In this document: positions 14,000-23,670 of the stretch, one piece after another
Layout of the letters: each line of letters starts with the position of its first letter
Numbering within the stretch: position 1 is the first letter of the stretch
Virus record (IMG/VR): IMGVR_UViG_3300048091_000121
Coordinates: 1-59,477 of that record
Length of the DNA: 59,477 nucleotides
Source of the DNA: a virus
Direction: 5' to 3' (one strand)
Program-made: the position numbers and the translations under genes
The notes under the pieces: generated by a model
Seen by the model: only the letters and a program-made list of their open reading frames with translations
Told to the model about the DNA's origin: nothing
The model's database searches: none

Positions 14000-16900
14000 A
14001 TGTCGACAGAAGAAAGGCGAGTACAGCTAGTTGCAGAGGTCGACACTACTCGGACGCGCGCCGGCTTCAACGAGATCGGGCAGCAGGCAGGGCAGATGGC
14101 GCAGCAGGTCACTCGCTCTGGAGAGCAGGCCGAGCGCGCAGTCTCCGGGGTCGGTTCCGGCGCCGCCACATCGTCGCAGCGCGTCGATTCCGCTAGCCGT
14201 TCGATCGTCGCAAGTATTCAAAGAACGACCGCGGCGATGGAGGCGGGCGGACGCCAGACGGCCCAGTATTACGAAGTGATGGCCCGCCAGCGCGGCATCG
14301 ACCCGAACACGCTGCGCCCATACTTAGACCAGCTGCGCGCAGTGGAGCAGGCGCAGACACGTACTGGGGCATCGACGGCCCAGGTCGCAAATGCCATGCG
14401 AATGGTGCCAGCGCAGCTGTCTGACATTGCAGTCCAGCTTGCCGGCGGGCAATCGCCGTTGATGGTGCTGATGCAGCAGGGCTCACAGCTTCGCGATAGC
14501 TTCGGCAGCATCCCGGCGACCCTCCGCGGCGTCGGCTCCTCGCTTCTCAATTTGGTGAACCCGTACACCGTTGCCGCAGCGGCCGTCGGCGCATTGGCGT
14601 ATGCGTACAACGAGGGCAGCAAAGAGGCCGACGCCTACACCCGCGCCATCATCATGTCGGCGAACGCGGCTGGTGCAAGCACTAGCCAATTGGCCGCCTA
14701 TGCTGCCGCAATTAGCAAGACCGTCGGCACCCAGGCTGAAGCTTCGCAGGCAGTTTCGGCGCTCGCTGGTACCGGCCAGGTTGGCGCGGAAAATCTAAAG
14801 CAGTTTGGGACTGTCGCCGTCCAGGTGCAAAAGTACATCGGCCGCAGCGTCGAAGACACCGTCAAGGATTTCGCGGAGCTCGGCAAGTCGCCAGTCCAGG
14901 CCAGCTTGAAGTTGAGCGAGTCGTACAGCTACCTGACCGCAGCAACGTACGAGCAGATCAAGGCGCTGCAGGACCAAGGCAAAACCGAAGAGGCCGCCGA
15001 GGTGGCGCAGAAGGCCTACGCCACAGCTTTCGCCGATCGCGCCAGCAAGATGAAGGAAAACCTTGGCGTCATCGAGCGCGCTTGGATGGGCGCGAAGGAC
15101 AGCGCCGCCACGGCTTGGGACGTCTTTCTTGGCGTCGGCCGCAAGAAGACCCCAGCGCGGGAGCTGGCAGAGGTGCAGGCGCAGATCGCGCTCGCCCGCC
15201 AGCCAGCAGGTACCGGCGGCGGCGACCGCGGTGAGGCGGAGGAAATGCGTCGCGCCGCAGCGGCATCCAAGCTGACCGAACTTCTGAAGCGCGAGAGCGA
15301 GATCCAAAAACAAATCGACAAGGAAGCGGCAGACGCCCAGGATGCTGCGGCTAAGGAGAAGCTGCGGCAGGCGAAGCTGACGTGGAGCCAGATCATGGAG
15401 GCCACGGTATCGCAGGCGAAGCGACAGCAGGACGAAATCGAAGCCGTGACAAAGAAAGGCGTCGATGCGGGCGCCAGCCAGGACGACATCAACAAGGCAG
15501 TCGCCAAGGTCAAAGAAAAGTACTTCGCGCTCAACAACGTCACGCTGACCCAGCTGGAGAACAACCGGAATCTCCAGAAGGAGAAGATGGCCGGCGAGCT
15601 GGCGGACGTCGAGACGCAGTACAAGCTGCAGCAAATCAGTCAGGAGCAGTACTACGCCAAGAAGCGCGATATCCAGTTGCGTGAAATTGACCTGGAAATC
15701 CCGATCCTGAAGGAGCAGGCCCGCATCGCTGACGGCAAAGAGGAAAAGTCGGCGCGCGAGAAGGCAAACGGCGAGTTGGCCGTTCTCATGCAAAGGCGCG
15801 CCAATATTATCAGCGGTGCCGCCAACGCGATCCAAGTCGCGGACTTTGATCGCAAGAAGACAGTTGATGAGCTAGTAGCTGGCTGGGATCGCACCATTAC
15901 CTCTGAAAAAGAGGCGATCGCGCAGGAGCTCGCGCTGTTTGGCGTCTCTGATCAAGCTCGGCGTGTCTATCTTGAGCAAGCCAAGATTGAGGCTGATGTC
16001 CGCAAGCAGATCGCTGATCTCGCTAAAGCAGGCCATGCGCTTACTGAGCAGGAGATCGCGGATCTATACAGAAAAGCGGCTGCACGGAAGGAAGAGAAAG
16101 GCGAATTGCTGAATGAGCAGGCCGCTCTCGCCGCCGCCAACCAGCTACTCCGCGATAACGAGCGCTTCTCGTCCGAGTACATCGCCGACACCGACCTCCG
16201 AGCCCAGCGCATCACCGCAATCGATGCAAGGCAGTGGCAGTACCTGATCGACCATACGGCCGAAGGGTCAGAGGCCAGGAAGAAAATCCTCGAGCAGTTC
16301 GACGTCTGGATGGCAAACCGCCAGATGCAACCAGTGCTGGACCGCTGGAAGGGCGTGATCGAAAACCTGGACAACAACTTCCAGGAGGGCTTCCGCGACA
16401 TGCTAGTCGGCGGTCAGAATGTCTGGTCGTCGTTCACGAAGTCGATCGGCAACACGCTCAAGCAGTCTTTGGCGGAGGCGCTGTACCAGACTTTCGTTAA
16501 GAAGTACGTAGTCCAGATCGTCACAAGTTTTGCTGGCTCGATTTCGGGCCCGGCCGTGGCGAGCGCGCTCAGCGGCGAGGCGGCACCCACTGGTACTGCA
16601 GCCGCTGGCGGCTCAAGCGCGGTCAGTTCAGCCATTAGCGCTGCGAGCATGTACAAGACGCTCGCCGGCGGCTTTGCTGGTCTAAGCAGTAGTGTCGCAG
16701 GTGCGACCGACTCGATCCTTGGCATGTTCGGCCCTGGGACTATTGGCGCTACGGGCCCCAGCGCAGCCGCAGGGATGGCTGGCACGGCGGCCGCCTACGG
16801 GGCAGGTTTGCTTGGCGGGCATTACATCGGGAACGCTATCGCAGGCGACTACAGCGTTGGACACGGCCAGACGGTAACAAACGTCGCTACCGCCGTTGGC

Positions 16901-19117
16901 GCCGTGGTTGCCGGGCCGGTGGGCGCCATTGTCGGCGGCATCCTTGGCGGACTCGTCAATCGTGCTTTTGGCATGGGCTCGAAAGAGGTTACCGACCAGG
17001 GAATCAGTGGCACGCTCTCGGCGTCGAGCTTTACCGGCCAGAACTATGCGACCTGGCACCAGGACGGCGGCTGGTTCCGCTCCGACAAGAACGGGACCGA
17101 CACAAAGGCGCTGACCGATGAAATGGTCAAGCAGTTCACGCAGGGCTTGGCGGCAATCGAGGGCGCCTCGAGCGGCTTCGCTTCGTCGCTGGGCGTGCAG
17201 GCTGACTGGATCAAGGACTACTCCAAGACCTTCGATCTGAAGCTGACCGGTGACGCCACGAAGGATCAGCAGCTCGTCACGGACTTTTTCAGCGGGATCG
17301 GCGACGAGATCGCGAAGAAGCTGGTTCCGAACCTGGACGAGCTGTCGAAGTCGGGCGAGACCGCGTCCGCGGCGCTTGAGCGGCTGGCCGGCGACTTCAA
17401 AGGCACCGACCAAATCGCGCAGCTGCTGGGCTTTTCGGCTAGTTCGCTGTTCGGCTCGACCGGCCTGGAGTCGGCAAAGGCTCGTGAGCAGTTGATCGAC
17501 CTCGCCGGCGGCTTGTCTGCGCTGTCGTCTCAAGCGGCGTTCTTCAATCAGAACTTCCTGACGGACGCCGAGCGCATCAAGCCCGTTGCGGAGGCGCTCG
17601 ATAAGGCGCTGGCCAGCTTGGGCCTTAGCTCGATCCCCACAACGCGGGACCAGTTCAAGGCTCTTGTCGATGATCTGATCACGTCGGGCGCCGCAGCGAC
17701 GGAGTCAGGCGCCAAGCAGCTCGACTCGCTGTTGGCTCTTGGTGAGGTGTTTGCCCAGGTACACCCTGAGACGGCAACGAAGGCCCTTCAGGAACGCCAA
17801 AGTCTGCAGGACGAGCTTGACCAACTCACGATGTCGTCAACGCAGTTGTTGGCGAAGCAGCGAGACGCGCTGGATCTCAGCAACCGTGCACTGTTCGACC
17901 AAGTGCAGGGGTTGAAGGCGGCGCAGCAGGTTGCCGAGGAGAGAAAGGGGCTGCAGGACCAGCTCGACGAGCTGACCATGTCGTCGACTCAGCTGCTGGC
18001 CAAGCAACGCGCCGCGCTCGACGAGAGCAACCGCGCGCTGTTCGACCAGATCCAGGCTGTCAAGGCAGCCAAAGACTCGGCCAGCGCCGTCTTGGGCGGG
18101 GTTAGCGATATGTACTCGGCACTCCAGAAAGTGGTGTCGCGAGAGAAGTCGGCGATCCAGACGAGCGTCGATACGCACACCGCAGCCTTCAACAAGCTGC
18201 AGTCGCTGTCGCAAGCGCTTCACAGCACGCTCGATAGCCTCCAGTCGCCTGAACAGAAGCTGTTCGCGCGATCGATGGCTCAGGCAGAGATTCGGACTGA
18301 CCTGGCGATAACCAAAGCAGGCGGCACGCTGTCGGACGCGCAAGTCGAGTCGCTGAAGAAGGCGCTCGGCGCGGTCACGCAGGATGCGTCGAAGCAGTTC
18401 GGATCGCGTGAAGACTACATGTTCGATCTGCTGCGCACGCAGAACGACATCGCGCAGCTGGGTGACATCACCGATGACTCGCTGTCGATAGAGCAGAAGT
18501 CGCTCGACGCACTGAACGACCAGCTCAAGCGCCTGGACGAGATCGTGACCAACGGCCAGGCGCAGATTGACGCGCTGAACGGTCAGTCGGTGGCGACGCT
18601 GTCGCTGGCGCAGGCCCTGGCGGCATTCCAATCGTCGATCGCCGGTGCGAAGTCGAATCCGGTCGTAGGTGGTACATCGACCGTTGCTGGCTTCTACCAG
18701 GATCTTCTTGGTCGGGCGCCGGATCAAGCTGGCATGCAGTTCTGGAAGGACCAGATTGCCAGCGGGACGTCACTTGATGCAATTCGCGCCGCCATTATGG
18801 GGAGTGATGAGTACAAGAAGCTGCACCCGTTCGCCGTCGGCACGAACTTTGTGCCAGAGACGATGCCGGCGCTTGTGCACCAAGGCGAGCGGATCATCCC
18901 GGCGGCAGACAACCGCGCGCTGATGGCTCGCCTGTCCAGTCCTGGCGGTAACAGTGAGGCGCTTGCAGCCGAAATCAAGGCGCTTCGTGAAGAAGTGCAG
19001 GGCCTGCGCGAGGAGGCGCGCGCAACGACGGCGCACTCTGCCAAGACCGCCGGCCTGCTGAAGCGCGTCATCCGCAATGATTCGCTGATCACGTCGACAG
19101 TGGGGACGACCACGTAA
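14000..19117 (+). CDS. Tail tape measure protein
   Basis: 1705 residues from ATG 14000. N-terminal helical region typical of lambda-type tape measures (MRMVPAQLSDIAVQLAGGQS, then PLMVLMQQGSQLRDSFG), long Lys/Glu/Gln coiled coils (~420-780), a lambda-type C-terminal block (NFQEGFRDMLVGGQNVWSSF), hydrophobic Gly/Ala segments (~830-990), a tandem 49-residue repeat (~1269-1357), a DUF4214 domain (~1555-1610, FYQDLLGRAPDQAGMQFWKD) and the usual VHQGERIIPAADNRAL end. It sets tail length; at ~0.15 nm per residue a tail near 250 nm is expected (inference). The hydrophobic parts may help DNA cross the inner membrane. Confidence 0.93.
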   Translation: MSTEERRVQLVAEVDTTRTRAGFNEIGQQAGQMAQQVTRSGEQAERAVSGVGSGAATSSQRVDSASRSIVASIQRTTAAMEAGGRQTAQYYEVMARQRGIDPNTLRPYLDQLRAVEQAQTRTGASTAQVANAMRMVPAQLSDIAVQLAGGQSPLMVLMQQGSQLRDSFGSIPATLRGVGSSLLNLVNPYTVAAAAVGALAYAYNEGSKEADAYTRAIIMSANAAGASTSQLAAYAAAISKTVGTQAEASQAVSALAGTGQVGAENLKQFGTVAVQVQKYIGRSVEDTVKDFAELGKSPVQASLKLSESYSYLTAATYEQIKALQDQGKTEEAAEVAQKAYATAFADRASKMKENLGVIERAWMGAKDSAATAWDVFLGVGRKKTPARELAEVQAQIALARQPAGTGGGDRGEAEEMRRAAAASKLTELLKRESEIQKQIDKEAADAQDAAAKEKLRQAKLTWSQIMEATVSQAKRQQDEIEAVTKKGVDAGASQDDINKAVAKVKEKYFALNNVTLTQLENNRNLQKEKMAGELADVETQYKLQQISQEQYYAKKRDIQLREIDLEIPILKEQARIADGKEEKSAREKANGELAVLMQRRANIISGAANAIQVADFDRKKTVDELVAGWDRTITSEKEAIAQELALFGVSDQARRVYLEQAKIEADVRKQIADLAKAGHALTEQEIADLYRKAAARKEEKGELLNEQAALAAANQLLRDNERFSSEYIADTDLRAQRITAIDARQWQYLIDHTAEGSEARKKILEQFDVWMANRQMQPVLDRWKGVIENLDNNFQEGFRDMLVGGQNVWSSFTKSIGNTLKQSLAEALYQTFVKKYVVQIVTSFAGSISGPAVASALSGEAAPTGTAAAGGSSAVSSAISAASMYKTLAGGFAGLSSSVAGATDSILGMFGPGTIGATGPSAAAGMAGTAAAYGAGLLGGHYIGNAIAGDYSVGHGQTVTNVATAVGAVVAGPVGAIVGGILGGLVNRAFGMGSKEVTDQGISGTLSASSFTGQNYATWHQDGGWFRSDKNGTDTKALTDEMVKQFTQGLAAIEGASSGFASSLGVQADWIKDYSKTFDLKLTGDATKDQQLVTDFFSGIGDEIAKKLVPNLDELSKSGETASAALERLAGDFKGTDQIAQLLGFSASSLFGSTGLESAKAREQLIDLAGGLSALSSQAAFFNQNFLTDAERIKPVAEALDKALASLGLSSIPTTRDQFKALVDDLITSGAAATESGAKQLDSLLALGEVFAQVHPETATKALQERQSLQDELDQLTMSSTQLLAKQRDALDLSNRALFDQVQGLKAAQQVAEERKGLQDQLDELTMSSTQLLAKQRAALDESNRALFDQIQAVKAAKDSASAVLGGVSDMYSALQKVVSREKSAIQTSVDTHTAAFNKLQSLSQALHSTLDSLQSPEQKLFARSMAQAEIRTDLAITKAGGTLSDAQVESLKKALGAVTQDASKQFGSREDYMFDLLRTQNDIAQLGDITDDSLSIEQKSLDALNDQLKRLDEIVTNGQAQIDALNGQSVATLSLAQALAAFQSSIAGAKSNPVVGGTSTVAGFYQDLLGRAPDQAGMQFWKDQIASGTSLDAIRAAIMGSDEYKKLHPFAVGTNFVPETMPALVHQGERIIPAADNRALMARLSSPGGNSEALAAEIKALREEVQGLREEARATTAHSAKTAGLLKRVIRNDSLITSTVGTTT
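17804..18070 (+). repeat. Tandem repeat inside the tape measure gene
   Basis: Two copies of a ~40-residue unit, 147 bases apart (17804-17923 and 17951-18070), sharing TMSSTQLLAKQR and SNRALFDQ. The DNA copies differ mostly at third codon positions, so the duplication is old and under selection. A 49-residue period adds a defined increment to tail length. Confidence 0.85.
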
Positions 19118-19129
19118 GAAGGGAGAGCA

Positions 19130-20044
19130 ATGGGCAAGATGAAGGTAATCAAGCCGGTTCCGATCACGACGCAGATGTTCAGCTACTGCAACGTGACGCA
19201 GCCGGCGCCCGGGGAGACTCTCTGGGACCCCCTCACGAATTATGCCGTGGGTGATAAGTGCATTCGCACGGAAACCCACACTGTCTATAAACGACTGGTG
19301 GCGGGCGCGACCACAACGCCACCAGAGAGTGATGCGACAAACTGGTATCCCTACGGCTCGACGCAGCAATGGGCTATGTTCGACCGAAAGGTTGGTAGTC
19401 AGACTACGACGCAAGGAGATCTGGTCGTCGTGCTGACGCCTGGCCAAATCGACAGCGTGGCCCTCCTTGAGGTGAAGGGGCGCTGGGCCCGTGTCGTCAT
19501 GAAGGATAGGCCGGGAGGGACAGTCGTCTACGACAGGACAGTGGACCTTGACGTTACTGAGATCGACAGCGTCTACGACTTCCTGTTCAAGGACTATGAG
19601 CAGAAGACGGACTTCGTGTTGACTGATCTGCCGTCTATCTTCATCGGCTGCGAGGTCACAATCACGATCTCGTCGACGTCCACAGCCTCGATCGGCGTGC
19701 TGCAGGTCGGAAGGGTTATCGAAGTGGGCTCCACTACGGCAGGCGCCGGGGTTGGCATCGATGACTATTCGCCTAAAGTGCGCGACGATTTCGGAAATCT
19801 CGATGTGGAAGAGGGTTCGTACAGCAAGGAGAACACCCTCTCGGTGGTTATCGATAGGAAGGATTTTAATCGCCTGTACCGGACCTTTGCCGCGCTACGC
19901 GCTACGCCTTGCGTGTACATCGGCGTTGATGCCGATGGGTTCGAGCCAATGCTCGTCTACGGGTATTACAGGAGCTTCTCGATCACCACGCCGTACACAA
20001 GCAACTATGTCTGCGCACTTGAAATTGAGGGAATGAACACATGA
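19130..20044 (+). CDS. Tail tip / distal tail protein with carbohydrate-binding-like module
   Basis: 304 residues, AAGGGAG just upstream. Residues ~28-75 (LWDPLTNYAVGDKCIRTETH, then NWYPYG) resemble the short aromatic carbohydrate-binding modules (CBM5/12-like) often found in phage tail proteins. The rest is beta-rich with no catalytic motif. Directly follows the tape measure, where distal-tail proteins lie. It overlaps the next gene by 4 bases. Confidence 0.65.
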   Translation: MGKMKVIKPVPITTQMFSYCNVTQPAPGETLWDPLTNYAVGDKCIRTETHTVYKRLVAGATTTPPESDATNWYPYGSTQQWAMFDRKVGSQTTTQGDLVVVLTPGQIDSVALLEVKGRWARVVMKDRPGGTVVYDRTVDLDVTEIDSVYDFLFKDYEQKTDFVLTDLPSIFIGCEVTITISSTSTASIGVLQVGRVIEVGSTTAGAGVGIDDYSPKVRDDFGNLDVEEGSYSKENTLSVVIDRKDFNRLYRTFAALRATPCVYIGVDADGFEPMLVYGYYRSFSITTPYTSNYVCALEIEGMNT

Positions 20045-20916
20045 CCGCCGCCATCACTCCGATTCCACCGCTTGACCGGACCGCGCCGACATTTAAGGCC
20101 GACCTTGAGGCGGTGTTCTCCACCTACTTCCCGAACCTGACGGTAGAACTGACGGCCTTCATCTCGGCGTTAGCTACCATCGCATCGGGCGGCGCGATGG
20201 AGATTCCCTTCAAGTTCTCGACTACCACCACGGCCGGCGACCCGGGCGCGGGATTCCTCCGCCTGAACTCTGGCGCTGCCAACACCGTGACCGCGATCTA
20301 TGCCGATGTCCTGGGTAGCGATACGAAGGACTACACCACGCTGCTGGACACGATGGACGACTCGAGCAGCGCTGTCCTTGGGCAGATCAAGCTGGTGAAG
20401 CTGAACGATCCGACGAAGTTCATGTTCTTCAATCTGAACTTGCTGACCGCGCAGAGCGGCTACCGGCAGCTCTCGGTGACCTCGACCGGCTACAGCGACA
20501 CCATGCCGTTCCTGAACAACGACATCGTGCTGTTCCGCTTCTTCCGGACTGGCGACCGCGGATCTACCGGTCCGGCCGGCACAATCGTGCGCCGCACAAC
20601 GTCGGTGGCATCGAACACTGCGCCGGCACCGGATATCAGTACGACGGACCTGTATGCGATCACCGCCCTGGCCGGAGCAGCGATTGTCGGCGCGCCGACG
20701 AATTCCGGTGCGGCTGCTACGGACGGGCAGGGCCTGATGTTCCGCATCAAGGACAACGGGACGGCGCGGACGCTCAACTGGAACGCAATCTACCGCGCCG
20801 GCTCGGATGTGATTCTGCCGACGACCACCGTGCTCGGGAAAACCCTGTACGTCGGCTTCATCTACAACGCGGCCGACGCCAAATGGGATCTCGTCTCGAC
20901 CTTGGGTAACATCTGA
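20041..20916 (+). CDS. Tail fibre-like protein
   Basis: 291 residues. Alternating beta-like sequence, a short collagen-like G-x-y stretch (GDRGSTGPAG, ~177-186) and a C-terminal domain with the pattern ARTLNWNAIYRAGSD...TLYVGFIYNAADAKWDLVS, seen in many phage fibre tips. Probably part of the host-recognition apparatus. Its stop shares a base with the next ATG, so the two are coupled. Confidence 0.65.
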   Translation: MTAAITPIPPLDRTAPTFKADLEAVFSTYFPNLTVELTAFISALATIASGGAMEIPFKFSTTTTAGDPGAGFLRLNSGAANTVTAIYADVLGSDTKDYTTLLDTMDDSSSAVLGQIKLVKLNDPTKFMFFNLNLLTAQSGYRQLSVTSTGYSDTMPFLNNDIVLFRFFRTGDRGSTGPAGTIVRRTTSVASNTAPAPDISTTDLYAITALAGAAIVGAPTNSGAAATDGQGLMFRIKDNGTARTLNWNAIYRAGSDVILPTTTVLGKTLYVGFIYNAADAKWDLVSTLGNI

Positions 20917-21959
20917 TGGCTTTCCTTTACGTTCGCCCAAACCTGGTTGACTTCGGTGACAGCACCGGGTATTCGCTAACTTCCGGCGGGCCGAGTGCCA
21001 ACAGGCTGCCAAGCTTCGCCAGCGATACGGTTGTTTTTGATTCGAACTCGGGCCCACGCCGCACGATCAGCGGCACCCTGCCGATCGTTCAGCTCCTCAT
21101 GACGGTCTCTATGGACCTCGTGAACGTAGTGCAGCTGACCAAGGACTCGTACCTGTGGGGTTCCGTCCCAGGGGTAATTCTGTCTGGGGTCTACAACGAC
21201 AACTCTTTTTCCAACGTGTTCGAACTGGGAGCAGGGCAGTGCACGATCGGCAGCCAGGGCCTAAAGTTTGATGGTGATGGCTACTGGAGGATCTCAGGGC
21301 CGCTCACGACCACAGGGCGTCTCGCCGTGGATGCCGGGAGTGGTACCCAGTACCTGTACTGCTCGGATGGCTTTAGCATCACCTGCGGCTCGATCTCAGT
21401 CACTGGCGGCTCTGGAGTCCTATTCGTCGGTACCAGCCTTAATCTGACCGTAACCGGCGCCCCGTCTAGTTCCGGAGGCAATGTTTGCAACATCCAACAC
21501 ATCAACGGAACAAGCACGAATACGATCGCCATCACTGACAAAAGTGCGCTGGTAAAGGGGATCGTCTTGGCCGACGGCGCCTGGAGTGTCACGAACAACA
21601 CCGGAAACGGCCAAGGCACCGGCGGGATACAACTTAATTCGAATCCGACATTCGGCATCTTTGACTGCGGCAAGAACGCAGCAGTGACGACCTTTGTCGG
21701 CGGTAACCAAGTTGTCGCGACGAACTGGATCATGGACGGTAGTGGTCAGTACAGTATCGTCAAGTCGAGCTCCACTACACCAGTCACGCTGGCCAAGAGC
21801 GGTGGCGGCACCATTGCCGCCAACTTCTGCAACTTCAATTACATCAATGCCGCCACCAGTCCGGCGACGGCGATCCGCGCCACCAACTCGAAGCTCACCG
21901 GAGGCGGCACGGGCATCACGCTGGTCGGAATGACCTCCCGTTTCATGCCTTTCTTTTAA
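20916..21959 (+). CDS. Beta-rich fibre or receptor-binding protein
   Basis: 347 residues, rich in Gly, Ser, Thr and Asn, with regular short strands and no helices of note, as in beta-helix or beta-prism fibre proteins. MAFLYVRPNLVDFGDSTGYS at the start may be the attachment region to the previous protein. No enzyme motif. Position at the end of the tail tip genes suggests the adhesin. High sequence divergence is expected here. Confidence 0.55.
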   Translation: MAFLYVRPNLVDFGDSTGYSLTSGGPSANRLPSFASDTVVFDSNSGPRRTISGTLPIVQLLMTVSMDLVNVVQLTKDSYLWGSVPGVILSGVYNDNSFSNVFELGAGQCTIGSQGLKFDGDGYWRISGPLTTTGRLAVDAGSGTQYLYCSDGFSITCGSISVTGGSGVLFVGTSLNLTVTGAPSSSGGNVCNIQHINGTSTNTIAITDKSALVKGIVLADGAWSVTNNTGNGQGTGGIQLNSNPTFGIFDCGKNAAVTTFVGGNQVVATNWIMDGSGQYSIVKSSSTTPVTLAKSGGGTIAANFCNFNYINAATSPATAIRATNSKLTGGGTGITLVGMTSRFMPFF

Positions 21960-21967
21960 GGACGATC

Positions 21968-22621
21968 ATGTACATTTTCAACGGACAGCCGTTCGACATT
22001 ATGCTGCCGCAGGTGGTGAACGACGTGCAGTATGCGCCTGGCTGGTTCTTCGACGCCGAACAGCGCGCGACCAATGGCATCGTCGAGGTTGCCGATCCCG
22101 TGCCGCCGGCGACCACCAGCACGCAGATCGCCAACCTGGTCGACTTCCGCCTGATCAGCGGCACCTGGACGCCGCGGTGGCAGATCACAGAAAAGTCTGC
22201 TGACGAGCTTGTCGCGGAAGCTGCAGCGCTCAAGGCCGCCATTGATTCGGCCGTGGTCCAGTGCTACGCCGACGTCGACGCGGTCACCGTGGCGGCAGTC
22301 GGCGGCCGCACGGAAGAATACCGAGTCGCCGAGGAAGATGCGCGCGCATTTGCGGCGACCGGGTATGCCGGCGATCCGTCCCTCAGCGTGTCCGCCTTCG
22401 CTAAATTCAACACGACCGGCCAGGCTCAGACGAACCAGTGGGCAGCGGATCAGATCATCGCCAAAGCCGACGCTTACCGCGCGGCCCAGGCGCAGATGCG
22501 CGCCAAGCGGTTCGAGTGCCAGACCAGTATGCGTGCATCGACGACGCCCGAACAGTTGGCCGCAGCGGTTGCGGTCTGGCGCAGCTTCATTGCCGGCACT
22601 CGCTCGGCGCTGGGGCTGTGA
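21968..22621 (+). CDS. Tail-region protein with helical C-terminal domain
   Basis: 217 residues. N-terminal ~75 residues are beta-like; the C-terminal half (TVAAVGGRTEEYRVAEEDAR, AFAATGYAGDPSLSVSAFA, QTNQWAADQIIAKADAYRAA) is helical and matches a region common at the end of tail-fibre genes of Burkholderiales and Pseudomonas phages, possibly fibre assembly. Function not established. Confidence 0.6.
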   Translation: MYIFNGQPFDIMLPQVVNDVQYAPGWFFDAEQRATNGIVEVADPVPPATTSTQIANLVDFRLISGTWTPRWQITEKSADELVAEAAALKAAIDSAVVQCYADVDAVTVAAVGGRTEEYRVAEEDARAFAATGYAGDPSLSVSAFAKFNTTGQAQTNQWAADQIIAKADAYRAAQAQMRAKRFECQTSMRASTTPEQLAAAVAVWRSFIAGTRSALGL

Positions 22622-23163
22622 TGCGCGACGGCTTCATTACCGTTCGGCTTACCAGCCGCTGGCCCTACAACCCGCTCAGTCTTGCAATCGGCATCGCAGC
22701 CGGATCCCGCCATTTCAGTCACGCCATCACCATCATTGGCGACCGCGCATACGAGGCGTCGATGACGCATGGCTGCCGCGCCGGCACCGTGGACGAGCTA
22801 ATGGAAGGTGTGGCCGTCTATCGAGACATGCCGGTCTGGGTTCCGGACATCGACGCTGCCCAGGAGTTCGCCGAGGCCCAGGTAGGGAAGGGGTATGACT
22901 GGCTCGGCGCAGTTGGCATCCCGTTCACCTATTCGGAGGACTGGAGCGACGACAGCTGCTGGTGGTGCTCGGACCTGTCCTTCGCCATCGTCCTCGCCGG
23001 CAGGACGCGCTTGCTCGACCCCGACGTCATGAAGCGCGCCCGCCCAATCGACCTGCACATGGCCGACTACCCCAAGACCCCGATTCAAAGGTGGCGAAAG
23101 CCTCCGACTCCACCTGGACCCGCAACTGCGGGTTTTTTTACGCCTATTGAAAGGCACAAATGA
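22621..23163 (+). CDS. Permuted NlpC/P60-like (YiiX/LRAT-type) cysteine peptidase
   Basis: 180 residues. The catalytic order is circularly permuted: His in RHFSHAITIIGDRAYEA (~35), then GKGYDWLGAVG and the Cys motif WWCSDLSF (~118-121). Proteins of this fold cut peptide or acyl bonds, often in cell-wall peptides; in a phage tail locus a role at the wall during entry is likely. The 3' end of the gene contains a terminator hairpin (23118-23139) as coding sequence. The start shares a base with the preceding stop. Confidence 0.75.
   Translation: MRDGFITVRLTSRWPYNPLSLAIGIAAGSRHFSHAITIIGDRAYEASMTHGCRAGTVDELMEGVAVYRDMPVWVPDIDAAQEFAEAQVGKGYDWLGAVGIPFTYSEDWSDDSCWWCSDLSFAIVLAGRTRLLDPDVMKRARPIDLHMADYPKTPIQRWRKPPTPPGPATAGFFTPIERHK
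23118..23139 (+). terminator. Intrinsic terminator inside the end of the peptidase gene
   Basis: ACCCGC (23118-23123), AACT loop, GCGGGT (23128-23133), then TTTTTT. It separates tail from lysis genes. Confidence 0.8.
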
Positions 23164-23414
23164 TCGATCAAACCGAGGCGCTGGCGACGGCGCGCATCGA
23201 TATCGCCCGACTCGAGGTGCAAGTAGCGCACCTCTCAACCAGCGTCGAAGGTCTCCAAGAGAGCAATCAGCAACTGACCCTGAAGCTGGATCAGGTGCTG
23301 CTTACTCTTTCGGAGGCACGCGGAGGGTGGAAGACCCTAATGATGGTGGGCGGCGCCGCCTCGACCGTGGGCGCCGCCCTGTCGTGGATCGTTCAGCACC
23401 TCCCGAAGGGATGA
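23160..23414 (+). CDS. Small coiled-coil membrane protein of the lysis cassette
   Basis: 84 residues. A coiled coil (~5-52: IDIARLEVQVAHLSTSVEGL) and one C-terminal membrane segment (TLMMVGGAASTVGAALSWIV). This resembles XhlA-type holin-associated proteins. Overlaps the end of the peptidase gene by ATGA and sits directly before the holin candidate. Confidence 0.6.
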   Translation: MIDQTEALATARIDIARLEVQVAHLSTSVEGLQESNQQLTLKLDQVLLTLSEARGGWKTLMMVGGAASTVGAALSWIVQHLPKG

Positions 23415-23415
23415 C

Positions 23416-23670
23416 ATGAAAAACCTGAAAGAGAAGCTCGCGACTTGGTTGCGTTCGGCTGGCGTCTGGTTCAATGCCGCGCTGCTGTTCGCGTTCCCGT
23501 TCACGGCCGAGATCATGCAGGGTGTGAACGACTATCTCCCAAGCCTGGCGCCATACCTGCCGCCGAACGTCTACAAGGCCGTCGGCTTCGCGGTGGTCGT
23601 GTTCAACATGGCCCAGGCGATGCGGCGTGCGCATGCCGCCGCGCTGGCAAAAGGTGGCGCGCATGGCTGA
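23416..23670 (+). CDS. Holin candidate
   Basis: 84 residues with two hydrophobic segments (~15-32, VWFNAALLFAFPFTAEI; ~52-68, AVGFAVVVFNMAQAM), a Lys-rich N-terminus and a basic C-terminus (MRRAHAAALAKGG). Directly before the endolysin, overlapping it by 8 bases. Membrane topology and position fit a class II-type or pin-type holin. Confidence 0.65.
   Translation: MKNLKEKLATWLRSAGVWFNAALLFAFPFTAEIMQGVNDYLPSLAPYLPPNVYKAVGFAVVVFNMAQAMRRAHAAALAKGGAHG

Noticed and set aside
14795-15835. Leu-rich minus-strand frame within the tape measure gene
   Set aside because: Mirror of the coiled-coil codons; no ribosome site. Same for 15967-16401 and 16682-17533.
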